From: CANKHA01 sp963731585
Lineage (GTDB): Bacteria; Pseudomonadota; Alphaproteobacteria; Rhizobiales; Xanthobacteraceae
Reading direction: 5' to 3'
Length of the DNA: 64,000 nucleotides
NCBI GenBank assembly: GCA_963731585.1
Contig: CAVSWC010000003.1
Location: 1,166,190-1,230,189 of the forward strand
Below the pieces are notes generated by a model. That model was not told the DNA's origin. It worked only from the letters and a program-made list of their open reading frames with translations, and did no database searches. Below are positions 7,983-17,700 of this stretch, piece after piece (position 1 is the stretch's first letter; each line of letters begins with the position of its first letter). The translations under genes were made by a program, and so were the position numbers.

Positions 7983-9053
7983 ATGCGCCTACCTCGCTCA
8001 TATCTCACCCTCGGCATCGCAGTAGGCGCCGCCGCGCTCGTGCTCGCCGCCTCCGCCGGCGCCGCCTTCGCGCAGCAGTCCGCGGAGGAGTTTTTCCGCA
8101 GCCGCAAGGAGATGAACTTCATCACCAGCAGCCCGCCGGGCGGCGGCTACGACGCCTATTCGCGTCTGTTCGCGCGCTATATGAGCAAGTACCTGCCCGG
8201 CAATCCCACTATCCTGGTCAACAATATGCCGGGCGGCGGCGGCATCCGTGCCGCCAATTTCCTCTACAACATCGCGCCGAAGGACGGTTCCACCATCGCT
8301 CTGCTCGACCGCGGCATCGCGACCGCGCCGCTGCTCTATGGCGAGGAATCGAAGGCGCAGTTCGAGGCCGTGAAGTTCAATTGGCTCGGCAGCGCGATGA
8401 GCGAGAACGGCATGGCCGCGGTCTCTACCGCGAAGTCGGTGAAGTCGATCGAGGATGTTAAGACCCGCGAGGTGATCGTCGGGGCGACCGCGCCGGAGCA
8501 GGATCCGGCGATGTTTCCGCGTCTGCTGAACGAATTGCTCGGGACCAAGTTCAAGATCGTTTACGGCTACGGCGGCCAGCCCGACAGCTTCCTCGCAATC
8601 GAGCGTGGCGAGCTCGACGGATTGTTCATGAGCGGCTGGTCCGGCCCTGGCCGCGCCTATGTCCGCGAGAAGATCAAGGAAGGCAAGATGAACCTTCTGG
8701 TGCAGATGTCCGCCACCGGCGATCCTGCGCACAGCGATACGCCGACCATCCTGTCGCTGATCAAGAACGACCAAGACCGGCAAGTCGTCGAACTGCTGCT
8801 GTCGCGGCTCGCGCTCGGTCGGCCGTTCCTGTCGCCGCCCGGCATTCCGGCCGACCGGGTGGCGATGCTGCGCGACGCCTTCCGAAAGGCGGCGACCGAC
8901 CCGGGCCTGCTCGAGGACGCCGCCAAGTCGCGCCTCGCCATCGATCCGATCTTCGGCGAAGAGGCGCAGGCGCTGATCGCAAAAATCTATCAGGCGTCGC
9001 CGGAGCTCGTCCTGCGCGCGCGCAACATCGTGAAGATCTCCGACGCGAAATAG
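7983..9053 (+). CDS. TctC/Bug-family periplasmic solute-binding protein 1
   Basis: A 356-residue protein with an N-terminal signal peptide ending near AAFAQQ. It then shows the hallmark TctC motifs: SPPGGGYDAYSRLFARYM, followed by PGNPTILVNNMPGGGG. These form the ligand pocket that binds carboxylates in the tripartite tricarboxylate transporter family. A GGGAGA ribosome site precedes the ATG. No tctA or tctB gene is adjacent. It is divergent from the alpha/beta hydrolase gene across 173 bases and is followed by an M20 amidohydrolase, so the ligand may be an amide or ester of an organic acid. The family is certain, the ligand unknown. Confidence 0.9.
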   Translation: MRLPRSYLTLGIAVGAAALVLAASAGAAFAQQSAEEFFRSRKEMNFITSSPPGGGYDAYSRLFARYMSKYLPGNPTILVNNMPGGGGIRAANFLYNIAPKDGSTIALLDRGIATAPLLYGEESKAQFEAVKFNWLGSAMSENGMAAVSTAKSVKSIEDVKTREVIVGATAPEQDPAMFPRLLNELLGTKFKIVYGYGGQPDSFLAIERGELDGLFMSGWSGPGRAYVREKIKEGKMNLLVQMSATGDPAHSDTPTILSLIKNDQDRQVVELLLSRLALGRPFLSPPGIPADRVAMLRDAFRKAATDPGLLEDAAKSRLAIDPIFGEEAQALIAKIYQASPELVLRARNIVKISDAK

Positions 9054-9155
9054 GCGATAGAGCGCATCACGGACGGGCTGTGCGCAGCATCAAGGTCCTG
9101 GATCTGCTGACGAGGCCGATAGCGTTGCGAAACTATGAGTAGCGGGAGTCCAAGC

Positions 9156-10607
9156 ATGGCCGAGCCGAGCGCCGAACACGAGTTCGTGTGCGATTTCGTG
9201 GACCGGAACGAGAAGGCGATCGCTCTGCTCGGCGACAGCATCTTCTACTTCGGCGAGCTCGGCATGCAGGAGTTCGAGACGTCCAAGCTGATGGCCGACC
9301 TGCTTGAACAGGGCGGCTTCGCGGTCGAGCGCGGCATCGCCGAGATGCCGACCGCGTTCTGCGCGACCTACGGCGCGGACGGGCCGGTGCTCGCGATGCA
9401 TACCGAATATGACTCGGTGCCCAACAATTCGCAGGCCGCCGGCAAGCTCGAAGCGACGCCGATCACGGAAGGCGCGCCCGGCCATTGCGAGGGCCATAAC
9501 GTCAATGCCGCGGTGCTGGTGGCGGGCGCGCTGGCGGCGGCGCGGGCGATCGACCGGTTCGGCCTGAAGGGCCGGCTGAAAGTGATCGGCGCGCCGGCCG
9601 AGGAGCAACTCATCAGCCGCCCCTATATGGTGCGCGACGGCTGGTTCGACGATGTCGACGTCGCCTTCCACAACCATATCAGCCAGAAATTCGAGGCCGG
9701 CTACGGCAGCATCCAGGCCGCGCTGATCTCTGCCACCTTCACCTTCCGCGGCGAGACCGCCCATGCCGGCACGGCGCCCTGGAAGGGCCGCGACGCGCTC
9801 GACGGCGTCATGCTGATGGATATGGGCATGGCGCAGTTCCGCGAGCACATGATGCCCACGGCGCGCATGCAGCGCGTCGTCACCGACGGCGGCGACCAGC
9901 CCAATGCGACGCCGGCGAAGGCCACGCTGTGGTGGTATTTCCGCGATACCACGGCGGACGGCGCCAACCGGCTGTTCGAGCAGGCCAAGAAGATCGCGCA
10001 GGGTGCCGCGATGATGACCAATACCGAGGTCGAGACCGAGATCATGGCGGCGGTCTGGCCGCTGCGCGGCAACCGCACTCTGGCCGAGATGGTGCAGGAC
10101 AAGATCAGGCTGGTTGGCATGCCGAGATGGACCGCCGAGGAGCAGGACTTCGCGCGCAAGCTGCAGGCCGCGGTCGGCGTCAAGGCCGACGGCCTCGCTG
10201 TCGAGCTGCCGAATTTCAAGGGCGAGGCGGTGCAGAAGCCGTCGGCCAACGATGCCGGTGACGTGTCGTGGAAGGTGCCGATGGTGAAGTTTTACTATCC
10301 GTCGAACATTCCGCATTCGACCGCCCACCACTGGGGCGGCGGCACCGCGCTCGCGACCTCGATCGCGCACAAGGGCGCTTATGCCGGCGCCAAGGTGCTC
10401 GCGAGCTCGGTCGTGGAATGCCTGAAGAACCCGGCCATCGTGGAGGAGGCGAAGCGGACCTTCCTCGCGGAGACCGGCGGCGTCAAATACACTTCCATGC
10501 TGCCGCCGGGCCAGAAGCCGCCGGTCGACCTCAACCGCACGCTGATGGAAAGATATCGGCCGCTGATGCAGAAGCACTACCTGACCGAAAAGCCGCAATT
10601 CGTCTGA
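9156..10607 (+). CDS. M20-family amidohydrolase (AbgB-like)
   Basis: A 483-residue metal-dependent amidohydrolase related to p-aminobenzoyl-glutamate hydrolase subunit B. Zinc-site segments are visible: MHTEYDSVP near residue 85, APAEEQ near residue 148, and a His cluster NIPHSTAHHWGGG near residue 390. The dimerisation part contains ETAHAGTAPWKGRDALD. I chose ATG 9156 because GGGAG lies just upstream. An ATG at 9135 is the alternative. It lies between two tctC genes on the same strand. It probably cleaves an amide of the acid captured by those proteins, which is inference. Confidence 0.85.
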   Translation: MAEPSAEHEFVCDFVDRNEKAIALLGDSIFYFGELGMQEFETSKLMADLLEQGGFAVERGIAEMPTAFCATYGADGPVLAMHTEYDSVPNNSQAAGKLEATPITEGAPGHCEGHNVNAAVLVAGALAAARAIDRFGLKGRLKVIGAPAEEQLISRPYMVRDGWFDDVDVAFHNHISQKFEAGYGSIQAALISATFTFRGETAHAGTAPWKGRDALDGVMLMDMGMAQFREHMMPTARMQRVVTDGGDQPNATPAKATLWWYFRDTTADGANRLFEQAKKIAQGAAMMTNTEVETEIMAAVWPLRGNRTLAEMVQDKIRLVGMPRWTAEEQDFARKLQAAVGVKADGLAVELPNFKGEAVQKPSANDAGDVSWKVPMVKFYYPSNIPHSTAHHWGGGTALATSIAHKGAYAGAKVLASSVVECLKNPAIVEEAKRTFLAETGGVKYTSMLPPGQKPPVDLNRTLMERYRPLMQKHYLTEKPQFV

Positions 10608-10647
10608 AGCGGGCGGTCGTCCCGCCGGCCCGTCAAGGAGAACAAAA

Positions 10648-11706
10648 ATGCGTTTCGCACGTCGCCATATTCTGCGGTCAGCCGCAGCGCTTGCTGGCCT
10701 GGCCGGGTTACTGCAGGCCGGTACGGCCGCGGCGGATCCGATTGCGGATTTCTACACAGGCAAAACGGTCCGCATCGTGGTTGGCTCGGCGCCCGGCGGC
10801 GGCTACGACCTCTATGCGCGCCTTCTGTCGCGCCACATAGGTCGCCACATCCCGGGCAATCCGTCGGTCATTGTGCAGAACATGCCCGGCGCGGGCGGCC
10901 TCACTGCAACGAACTTCCTGTACGCGAAGGCGCCGCGCGACGGCACCAGCTTTGGCATCGTCCAGGGCACACTGATCTATGCCCAGGCCGGCAACTCGCC
11001 GAACGTACAGTTCGACATGCGCAAGTTCGGTTGGCTGGGCAGTGCGAACAACACGTCCAACGCCTGCGTGTTCTCGAAGCGCGCGCTGCCCAAGGAAGCC
11101 AGCGAGCTCCTTGAGCGCGAGGTGATCATCGGCACCTCCGCGGGCTCGACCGAATTGGTTCCCACCCTGCTCAACAACATACTCGGCACCAAGTTCAAGC
11201 TTGTCAGGGGGTTCCAGTCTACGACCAACGTGCTGCTGGCGATCGAGCGCGGCGAGGTCGACGGGTTGTGCGGCTGGGGCTGGGACGGCGCCCAGGTCAA
11301 TGGCCGCGACTTCTTCGAGCGCGGCGTGATCCAGGTCGGGCTCGAAACCGCCAATGAGCGCCATCCTGTCCTGAAGGAGCGCGGCGTGCCCTTCGCGCTG
11401 GACCTCATTAAGTCCGAGAAGGACCGCAAGGTATGGGAATTCCTGTTCAGCTACCTCGTCTACGTGCGGCCGTTCATCGTCCCGCCGGAAGTGCCGGCGG
11501 ATCGCCTGAAGGCGCTGCAGAGCGCTTTCAAGGCAACGCTGGAGGACCCAGAATTCCTGGCCGAGGCCAAGAAGGGCCAAGTGGAAATCCGCTATGTCAG
11601 CCCGGAGCGGGTGCAGGCGGCGCTGGGTCAGGTGCTCGACGCGCCCGCGGACGTGAAAGAAGCGGCGATCGACCAACTCCGGCAATCGGGCTGGGGCGGC
11701 CTCTAA
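10648..11706 (+). CDS. TctC/Bug-family periplasmic solute-binding protein 2
   Basis: A 352-residue protein with a signal peptide (ending near GTAAADP). It carries the TctC pocket motifs GSAPGGGYDLYARLL and PGNPSVIVQNMPGAGG. An AAGGAG ribosome site lies just before the ATG, 40 bases after the amidohydrolase stop, so the three genes from 7983 probably form one transcript. It is clearly related to the protein at 7983 but differs in the pocket loops, suggesting a different ligand. No membrane subunits are nearby. Confidence 0.9.
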   Translation: MRFARRHILRSAAALAGLAGLLQAGTAAADPIADFYTGKTVRIVVGSAPGGGYDLYARLLSRHIGRHIPGNPSVIVQNMPGAGGLTATNFLYAKAPRDGTSFGIVQGTLIYAQAGNSPNVQFDMRKFGWLGSANNTSNACVFSKRALPKEASELLEREVIIGTSAGSTELVPTLLNNILGTKFKLVRGFQSTTNVLLAIERGEVDGLCGWGWDGAQVNGRDFFERGVIQVGLETANERHPVLKERGVPFALDLIKSEKDRKVWEFLFSYLVYVRPFIVPPEVPADRLKALQSAFKATLEDPEFLAEAKKGQVEIRYVSPERVQAALGQVLDAPADVKEAAIDQLRQSGWGGL

Positions 11707-11760
11707 GCGGTTCCCTGTTGCGAAGCCAGGCGGGAGCCGAAGGGCGCGGGTCCACTTCCA

Positions 11761-11830
11761 GAGAAGGTTGGAATCCAGTTACTCTCCCTCCGCCAGTCCC
11801 AAGCGGGAGGAACTGGCATCCAACTTTCTC
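11761..11830. repeat. Palindromic intergenic element
   Basis: Two 20-base arms, GAGAAGGTTGGAATCCAGTT at 11761-11780 and AACTGGCATCCAACTTTCTC at 11811-11830, are inverted repeats matching at 17 of 20 positions. The centre contains a second small inverted repeat, CTCCC and GGGAG. It may fold as a terminator or be a mobile palindrome. One arm recurs at 17884-17903. It lies in the 256-base gap after the second tctC, which otherwise shows nothing recognisable. Confidence 0.6.
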
Positions 11831-11962
11831 CGCTGCGGCAGGAATCTAATAGGCTTGGATAGCGGACGTCCAACGCCGTTCTGAGACAATCCCGTCAGGA
11901 AGGTGTTACGCTTATGACAGTTCACAGCGTACGTCAGGAAAAGATCAGACGGGAGGCAGGTC

Positions 11963-12754
11963 ATGTTGAGGCTTCTGCAAACTCTGGCAGTCATCCTGTT
12001 CGCCAGCGATGCCGCGGCGCAGACCGTCTCGCCCCAGCTAGTCAAGGAGATTGCGCCGGAAGGCAAGCTACGGGCAGCCATCAACTTTGGTAATCCCGTT
12101 CTGGCTCAAAAGGACGCGACGACCGGCGAGCCGCGGGGGATTTCGGTCGATCTCTCCCGCGAGCTCGCCCGCCGGCTCGGCGTTCCCGTCGAGTTCGTCC
12201 TGTTCGAGGCGGCCGGGAAGGTTGCGGATGCGGTCAAGGCCGGCGTGTGGGACGTCGCGTTCCTGGCCATCGATCCCGGGCGTGCAAACGACATCGCATT
12301 CACCGCGCCTTATGTCGTGATCGAAGGAACCTACCTTGTCCCGGCGGACTCGCGCCTGCGGACGATCGAGGACATCGACCGGGAGGGCGTGCGGATCGCC
12401 GTTGGAAAAGGAAGTGCCTACGATCTTTACCTGACCCGGACGATCAAACAGGCGCAACTCGTTCGCGCTCCGACGTCGCCTACCGTGATCGACGTCTTCC
12501 GCGACCAGAAACTCGAGGTTGCGGCGGGCGTTCGCCAGCAGCTCATTGCGTTCGCCTCCGGTCAACCAGACGTGCGTGTCATGGACGGGCGCTTCATGGT
12601 GATCGAGCAGGCGATTGGAACGCCGAAAGGCCGCGAGAACGGGTTGGAATTCCTGAAGGGTTTCGTGGAAGACGCCAAGGCTTCCGGTTTCGTTGCGGAT
12701 GCGCTCACCCGCAGCAACCAGCGCGATGCGGCGGTGGCCCCGCCAGTCCGATGA
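11963..12754 (+). CDS. Family 3 extracellular solute-binding protein
   Basis: A 263-residue periplasmic binding protein with a short signal peptide (LFASDAAAQ). It then follows the amino-acid-type family 3 pattern: GKLRAAINFGNP, RGISVDLSRELARRLGVPVEF, AGVWDVAFLAIDPGRANDIAFTAP, and a hinge in GVRIAVGKGSAYDLYL. A GGGAGG ribosome site supports the start. No permease or ATPase genes are adjacent, so it is an orphan binding protein or sensor component. The ligand is probably an amino acid or small polar acid. The C-terminus ends in a short alanine- and proline-rich tail. Confidence 0.82.
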   Translation: MLRLLQTLAVILFASDAAAQTVSPQLVKEIAPEGKLRAAINFGNPVLAQKDATTGEPRGISVDLSRELARRLGVPVEFVLFEAAGKVADAVKAGVWDVAFLAIDPGRANDIAFTAPYVVIEGTYLVPADSRLRTIEDIDREGVRIAVGKGSAYDLYLTRTIKQAQLVRAPTSPTVIDVFRDQKLEVAAGVRQQLIAFASGQPDVRVMDGRFMVIEQAIGTPKGRENGLEFLKGFVEDAKASGFVADALTRSNQRDAAVAPPVR

Positions 12755-12803
12755 TCAGGGCTGGCCTCCGCAGCTCGGGACGACCAAAGGCATCCGTTTA
12801 TTG

Positions 12804-13481
12804 CTAAGGCGCTTGAGGGCCGATCCAAGTGCCGGGGGGTAAGGACGGCAGTTCGGCCGCCAAACCTTCGAGCATGCCCTGCACAAGTCTGTCGGCCAGC
12901 GCGGCGGATTTTTTTTTCGGACCGACCAGCCCATCAACCAGCAGCAAAGTAAGACCATGCACAAGCGACCAGCAGGCTAGAATGGCGCCTGCAATCTTCC
13001 GTTCGTTGCGGGAGGTGTCCGAAATCGCGTGTCCCAAACCGCCCGCAATAATCACGCCCGCGAGCAGCGCCTTCGTCTTCTCGGCTTCAGCCAGTTCGAT
13101 GGCCGGACGGCTGCGATCCGGACCGCCCAGATAGCCCCCGAACATCAGGCTGTAGAGCGCCGGGTTCTCAACGCCGTGATCAACGTAGGCGCGCAACATC
13201 GCGAACAACTGCTCGCGGGGATCGCTCAGTCGCGCCATCTCATGGACCATGCGTTTCGTCAGCGTCTCGAATCCCGCCGCCGACACGGCTGCCAATAGCT
13301 CACGCTTATCGGCAAAGTGCTTGTAAGGGGCGTTGTGGCTGACGCCGGCGCGGCGGGCGAGTTCACGCAGCGAAAGTTCAAGGCTTTGAGTTTCACCCAG
13401 AATTTCCAGGGCGGCATCGACCATCGCACGGCGCAAGTCGCCATGGTGGTAGGGGCGCTCCTCGGCTTGGGATTTAGGCAT
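12804..13481 (-). CDS. TetR/AcrR-family transcriptional repressor
   Basis: A 225-residue regulator. The start at MPKSQAEERPYHHGDLRRAM is preferred over ten extra upstream codons. The helix-turn-helix reads LSLRELARRAGVSHNAPYKHFADKRELL at residues 35-62, where a TetR recognition helix is expected. The C-terminal domain is of the ligand-binding type seen in regulators beginning YHHGDLR. It faces the RND efflux pair across 168 bases that contain three copies of a GTTGAC-N3-GTCAAC palindrome. It is therefore very probably the repressor of that pump and of itself, released by a pump substrate. Confidence 0.9.
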   Translation of the reverse strand: MPKSQAEERPYHHGDLRRAMVDAALEILGETQSLELSLRELARRAGVSHNAPYKHFADKRELLAAVSAAGFETLTKRMVHEMARLSDPREQLFAMLRAYVDHGVENPALYSLMFGGYLGGPDRSRPAIELAEAEKTKALLAGVIIAGGLGHAISDTSRNERKIAGAILACWSLVHGLTLLLVDGLVGPKKKSAALADRLVQGMLEGLAAELPSLPPGTWIGPQAP

Positions 13482-13521
13482 TGCTCGGCAAATCCTTGAG
13501 TTAGCTCCCATTTAAGCGATT

Positions 13522-13541
13522 AAGTTGACGATGTCAACATT
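13522..13541. promoter_or_regulatory. Putative TetR operator 1
   Basis: The site AAGTTGACGATGTCAACATT has a perfect palindromic core, GTTGAC-GAT-GTCAAC (13524-13538). It lies 41 bases upstream of the tetR start and shares its sequence with two further copies in the same intergenic region. Spacing and symmetry fit a TetR dimer. Confidence 0.75.
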
Positions 13542-13574
13542 TGCATATCAGCCATTCCCAAGCTGCTGACCTCC

Positions 13575-13594
13575 AATGTTGACATCGCCAACTT
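13575..13594. promoter_or_regulatory. Putative TetR operator 2
   Basis: The inverse complement of this site reads AAGTTGGCGATGTCAACATT, identical to operator 1 at 19 of 20 positions. The core is GTTGAC-ATC-GCCAAC, with one broken pair. It lies in the middle of the tetR-efflux intergenic region. Confidence 0.72.
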
Positions 13595-13605
13595 ATGCCC
13601 TTATA

Positions 13606-13625
13606 AAGTTGTCATCGTCAACATT
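13606..13625. promoter_or_regulatory. Putative TetR operator 3
   Basis: The core GTTGTC-ATC-GTCAAC lies 24 bases before the start codon of the efflux adaptor gene. The flanks AA and ATT match operator 1. Its position near the expected promoter of the efflux genes suits repression by blocking RNA polymerase. Confidence 0.72.
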
Positions 13626-13649
13626 GACCTATTCCGTGGAGCTCGAAAC

Positions 13650-14735
13650 ATGCGGCCCGTCCTCGTTCTTCTCACGCTTCTCGTGGTGCTTGCCGGCTGC
13701 AAGCCAGAGGACGCGCCGGCGGCACTCCGGCTGGTCCGCACGCTCATCGTCGATGCCAAATCTGTCCGCGAAGACCGCCAGACGATTGGTGAGGTCAAGC
13801 CGCGTTATGAAAGCGATCTGTCGTTCCGCGTCGCTGGCAAGGTGCTCTCCCGGCCGGTCGATATCGGTGCTTCGGTAAAGCAAGGCGACACGCTGGCGAC
13901 ACTCGACACGCAGGACTATCAGAACCGCCTTCGATCGGCGGAAGCGGACGTTAACTCCGCCGAAGCTGGACTTGTTGAGGCGCAGGGCGCGGAGGCGCGC
14001 CAAGCCAAGCTCTTGAAGGACGGTTGGACGACGATAGCGACTTACGACACCGCGTTGCGCAATCTCCGTACCGCTGAAGCCAAGCTCGCCGCCGCCAGGG
14101 CCAATCTAAATCTTACGCGCGACCAGCTTAATTACACCGAGCTTACGGCCGATTTCGACGGTGTGATTACCGCCGTCGGCGCGGAAGCAGGCCAGAATGT
14201 CAACGCTGGCCAAATGGTGATGAAGTTGGCCCGACCGGACGACAGGGACGGCGTCTTTAACATTGCTGAAACGGCCTTTGCTGATGTCAGCGACGCGCAC
14301 CCCGAAGTAATCGTCTGGCCGCTGAGCAATCCGAGCCTGACGGTGGAAGGAGTGGTGCGGGAGATCTCCCCGGTCGCCGATCCAGCGACGCGCACCTACA
14401 CAGTAAAAGTCACGCTGAAGAATCCGCCGCCGCAACTTCGCTTCGGCATGAGTGTCGGCGCCCGCTTGAAGGGGAAGCCCGCTCTCGCCGTCGCGTTGCC
14501 GCTCTCCGCTCTGTTTGAAAAGAACGGTTCGCCGGCTGTCTGGGTGCTCGATCAGCACTCGAGCAGTCTCACTCTCAGGCCCATCACGGTCGCACGCTAT
14601 GAGGCAAATACCGTCGTCATCGCCAGCGGCCTGATCAAAGGGGACATCGTCGTCACCGCGGGCGTGAATGCCCTGACGGCCGGCCAGAAGGTCCGGCTTG
14701 CCGAAGCAACGTTTACCCAGGAGCAACAGCAATGA
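13650..14735 (+). CDS. RND efflux periplasmic adaptor (membrane fusion lipoprotein)
   Basis: A 361-residue membrane fusion protein. The N-terminus is a lipoprotein signal with lipobox LAGC (MRPVLVLLTLLVVLAGC). A lipoyl-like half motif follows (GKVLSRPVDIGASVKQGDTLATLD), then a helical hairpin of about 60 residues rich in A and E. The second lipoyl half is LTADFDGVITAVGAEAGQNV. Beta-barrel and membrane-proximal domains complete it. It links the inner-membrane RND pump to an outer-membrane channel. The channel gene is not present here. Its stop overlaps the pump start by four bases (ATGA). Confidence 0.92.
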   Translation: MRPVLVLLTLLVVLAGCKPEDAPAALRLVRTLIVDAKSVREDRQTIGEVKPRYESDLSFRVAGKVLSRPVDIGASVKQGDTLATLDTQDYQNRLRSAEADVNSAEAGLVEAQGAEARQAKLLKDGWTTIATYDTALRNLRTAEAKLAAARANLNLTRDQLNYTELTADFDGVITAVGAEAGQNVNAGQMVMKLARPDDRDGVFNIAETAFADVSDAHPEVIVWPLSNPSLTVEGVVREISPVADPATRTYTVKVTLKNPPPQLRFGMSVGARLKGKPALAVALPLSALFEKNGSPAVWVLDQHSSSLTLRPITVARYEANTVVIASGLIKGDIVVTAGVNALTAGQKVRLAEATFTQEQQQ

Positions 14736-17700
14736 AGACTTTTAACCTCTCGCGCTGGGCTCTGGAGCATAAGAGCTTCGTCGTCTACCTCATGCTGGTC
14801 GTCACACTCGCCGGCATTTTCGGATATCGCCAGCTCGGGCGTGACGAGGACCCGCCCTTCACCATCAAGACGATGGTGGTGAAGACGTTGTGGCCCGGGG
14901 CCACTACCCTGGAGACGATGCGACAAATTACCGACCGCATCGAGAAGAAGCTCGAAGAGCTGCCTAAACTTGATTACGTGAAGAGCTACACCAAGCCAGG
15001 CGAGTCCGTGGTGTTTGTGTATTTGAAGGACTCGACTCGGGCGTCGGACGTGCCTGATCTCTGGTATCAGGTGAGAAAGAAGGTCGGCGACATCAAACAC
15101 ACCTTTCCACAGGGTGTGCAGGGTCCCTTCTTCAACGATGAGTTCGGCGACACTTACGCTTTGATCTTCGCGCTGACATCGGACGGATTCTCTCACCGCG
15201 AGCTGCGCGATTATGCCGAGCGCGTGCGAGCCGAGCTGCTCGGCGTTGCCGACGTCGCCAAGATCGATCTTCTCGGCACCCAGGACGAGAAAATCTATCT
15301 GGAGTTCTCGACCCAGCGGCTCGCCGCTATGGGCCTCGACATGTCCGAGCTGATGCAGACCCTGCAGGCGCAAAACGCGATCCAGCCGAGCGGAACACTC
15401 GACTCGGATGCAGAGAAGATCGCCATTCGCGTCTCGGGTCAGTTCACGTCGGAAGAGAGCTTGAGAGCAATCAATTTCCGTTTCAATGGCCGATTTTTTC
15501 GACTGAGCGACATTGCCGAGGTGCAACGAGGCTACGCTGACCCACAGCAGCCGATGTTTCGCTACAATGGTCGCGACGCTGTCGGCCTCGCCATCTCGAT
15601 GCGCAAGAACGGCGACGTCCTCGCCTTCGGGGAGCACATTAAGAAGCGCCTCGCCAGGGTGACGGCGGATCTGCCGGCCGGAATCGAACCCCATCTGGTC
15701 GCCAACCAGCCAGAGGTCGTCCAAGATGCCGTGGGCGAGTTCATTAAGGTCTTGATCGAAGCCATCGCCATCGTTTTGGCCGTGAGCTTTTTGTCGCTCG
15801 GCTGGCGCCCTGGCATCGTCGTCGCGATTGCGATTCCGCTGGTTCTTGCGATCACCTTCGTCGTCATGAATCTTGCCGGAATAAGCCTGCAGCGCATCTC
15901 GCTCGGCGCACTCATCATCGGACTAGGCCTTCTGGTCGACGACGCGATGATCGCGGTGGAGATGATGATCAAAAAGCTGGAGGAGGGCTACGACAAGGTT
16001 AGCGCCGCGTCGTTCGCCTATTCCGCCACCGCCTTCCCGATGCTGACCGGAACGCTCGTCACCATCGCAGGTTTCGTCCCCGTGGGCTTCGCGGCGAGCA
16101 GCGCCGGCGAATATACCTTCACGTTGTTCGCCGTTGTCGCAATCGCGTTGATTGCTTCCTGGTTCGTGGCCGTCCTGTTTACGCCGTTGATAGGCGTCTT
16201 CATTTTGCCAGACAAGATGAAGGGCCACGGCCATGAGCCATCGCGCTTCGCTCGGGTATTCCATAATCTGCTCGATCGCGTGCTGCGTCTGAAATATTGG
16301 GTGATCGGCGCGACCATTGCGCTGTTTTTTGCCGCTCTCGCCGGCATGCAGTTCGTGCAGCAGCAGTTCTTCCCGAACTCCGACCGTCCCGAACTTCTTG
16401 TCGATCTCACGCTCCCGCAAGGGTCCTCGATCGACGCGACGCGCAAGGTGGTTGATGAGCTCGAGAAGGTCCTGAAGACCGACCCCGAGATAGAGCACTG
16501 GTCCTTCTACATCGGTAGCGGCGCCATCCGCTTCTACTTGCCGCTCGACCAGCAGCTCGCGAACGACTTCTTCGCGCAAGGCGTCATCGTCACAAAAGGA
16601 TTCAAAGTTCGCCCGGCCGTGAAACAGCGCATTCTCGCCGCGCTGCAGCGGCCCGAATTCGAGCAGGTGCAGCCGCGCATCAGCCCATTGGAGCTTGGGC
16701 CGCCGGTCGGTTGGCCACTCAAGTTCCGCATCAGCGGTCCCGATCCCGCGAAAGTCCGCGAGATCGCACAGGACTTCGCGTCGCTGCTGGGCAAGACTCC
16801 CAATGCGCGGACCATCAACTTCGATTGGAACGAGCCTTCCAAGGTGGTGCGCGTCCAGGTGGATCAGGATCGAGCTCGCGCCCTGGGTATCAGTTCGCAG
16901 GCATTGAGTCAGACCATCAATGCTATCCTGTCGGGCACCTCCGTCACTCAATTGCGCGATGACATCTATTTGATCGATGTCGTCGCCCGCGCCCTCCCCG
17001 ACGAGCGCGCCAAGCTGGAAACCCTGCGCAGCCTGATAATCAACGTTGCCGGCGGGCGCTCGGTGCCGCTTGAGCAGGTCGCGAAGCTCTCTTACGAGAT
17101 CGAACCGCCGATGATCTGGCGGCGGCATCGTATTCCAACAATTACGGTGCAGGCCGATACGGCGCCGGGACTCGAAGCAGCGACGGTCGTTAAATCGCTC
17201 TCCTCCGATTTGGCCGCGTTCAAGTTGAAACTACCGGCGGCCTATGACGTGGTTGCCGGCGGCACCGTCGAGGAGAGCGCTAAGGCGGAGGCCAGCATTT
17301 TCGCAGTCTTCCCGCTGATGATCCTGATCATAGTCACAATCCTCATGGTGCAGCTGCAGAGCTTTCAACGGCTGTTCCTCGTGCTAGCCACCGCACCGCT
17401 GGCTCTCATCGGGGTCGCCGCCGCGCTGCTTATCTCGCGCACCCCGATGGGATTCGTTGCGATCCTCGGGATCGTCTCTCTGATCGGCATGGTGATCCGC
17501 AACTCGGTGATCCTGATCGACCAGATCGATACCGAAATCGCCGCGGGACAGCATCCATGGAATGCGGTGATCGTGGCGACGGAGCACCGGCTGCGCCCAA
17601 TCCTGCTGACCGCCGCCGCCGCGATCCTGGGCATGGTCCCGATCGCCCCCACCGTTTTCTGGGGACCAATGGCGTATGCGGTGATGGGCGGGCTTGTGGT

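Noticed and set aside
9090..10598. A 502-codon frame on the minus strand
   Set aside because: It mirrors the M20 amidohydrolase, is histidine- and arginine-rich and has no recognisable domain.
14132..14732. Minus-strand frames opposite the efflux adaptor
   Set aside because: They are shadows of a well-supported adaptor gene and contain no conserved motif.
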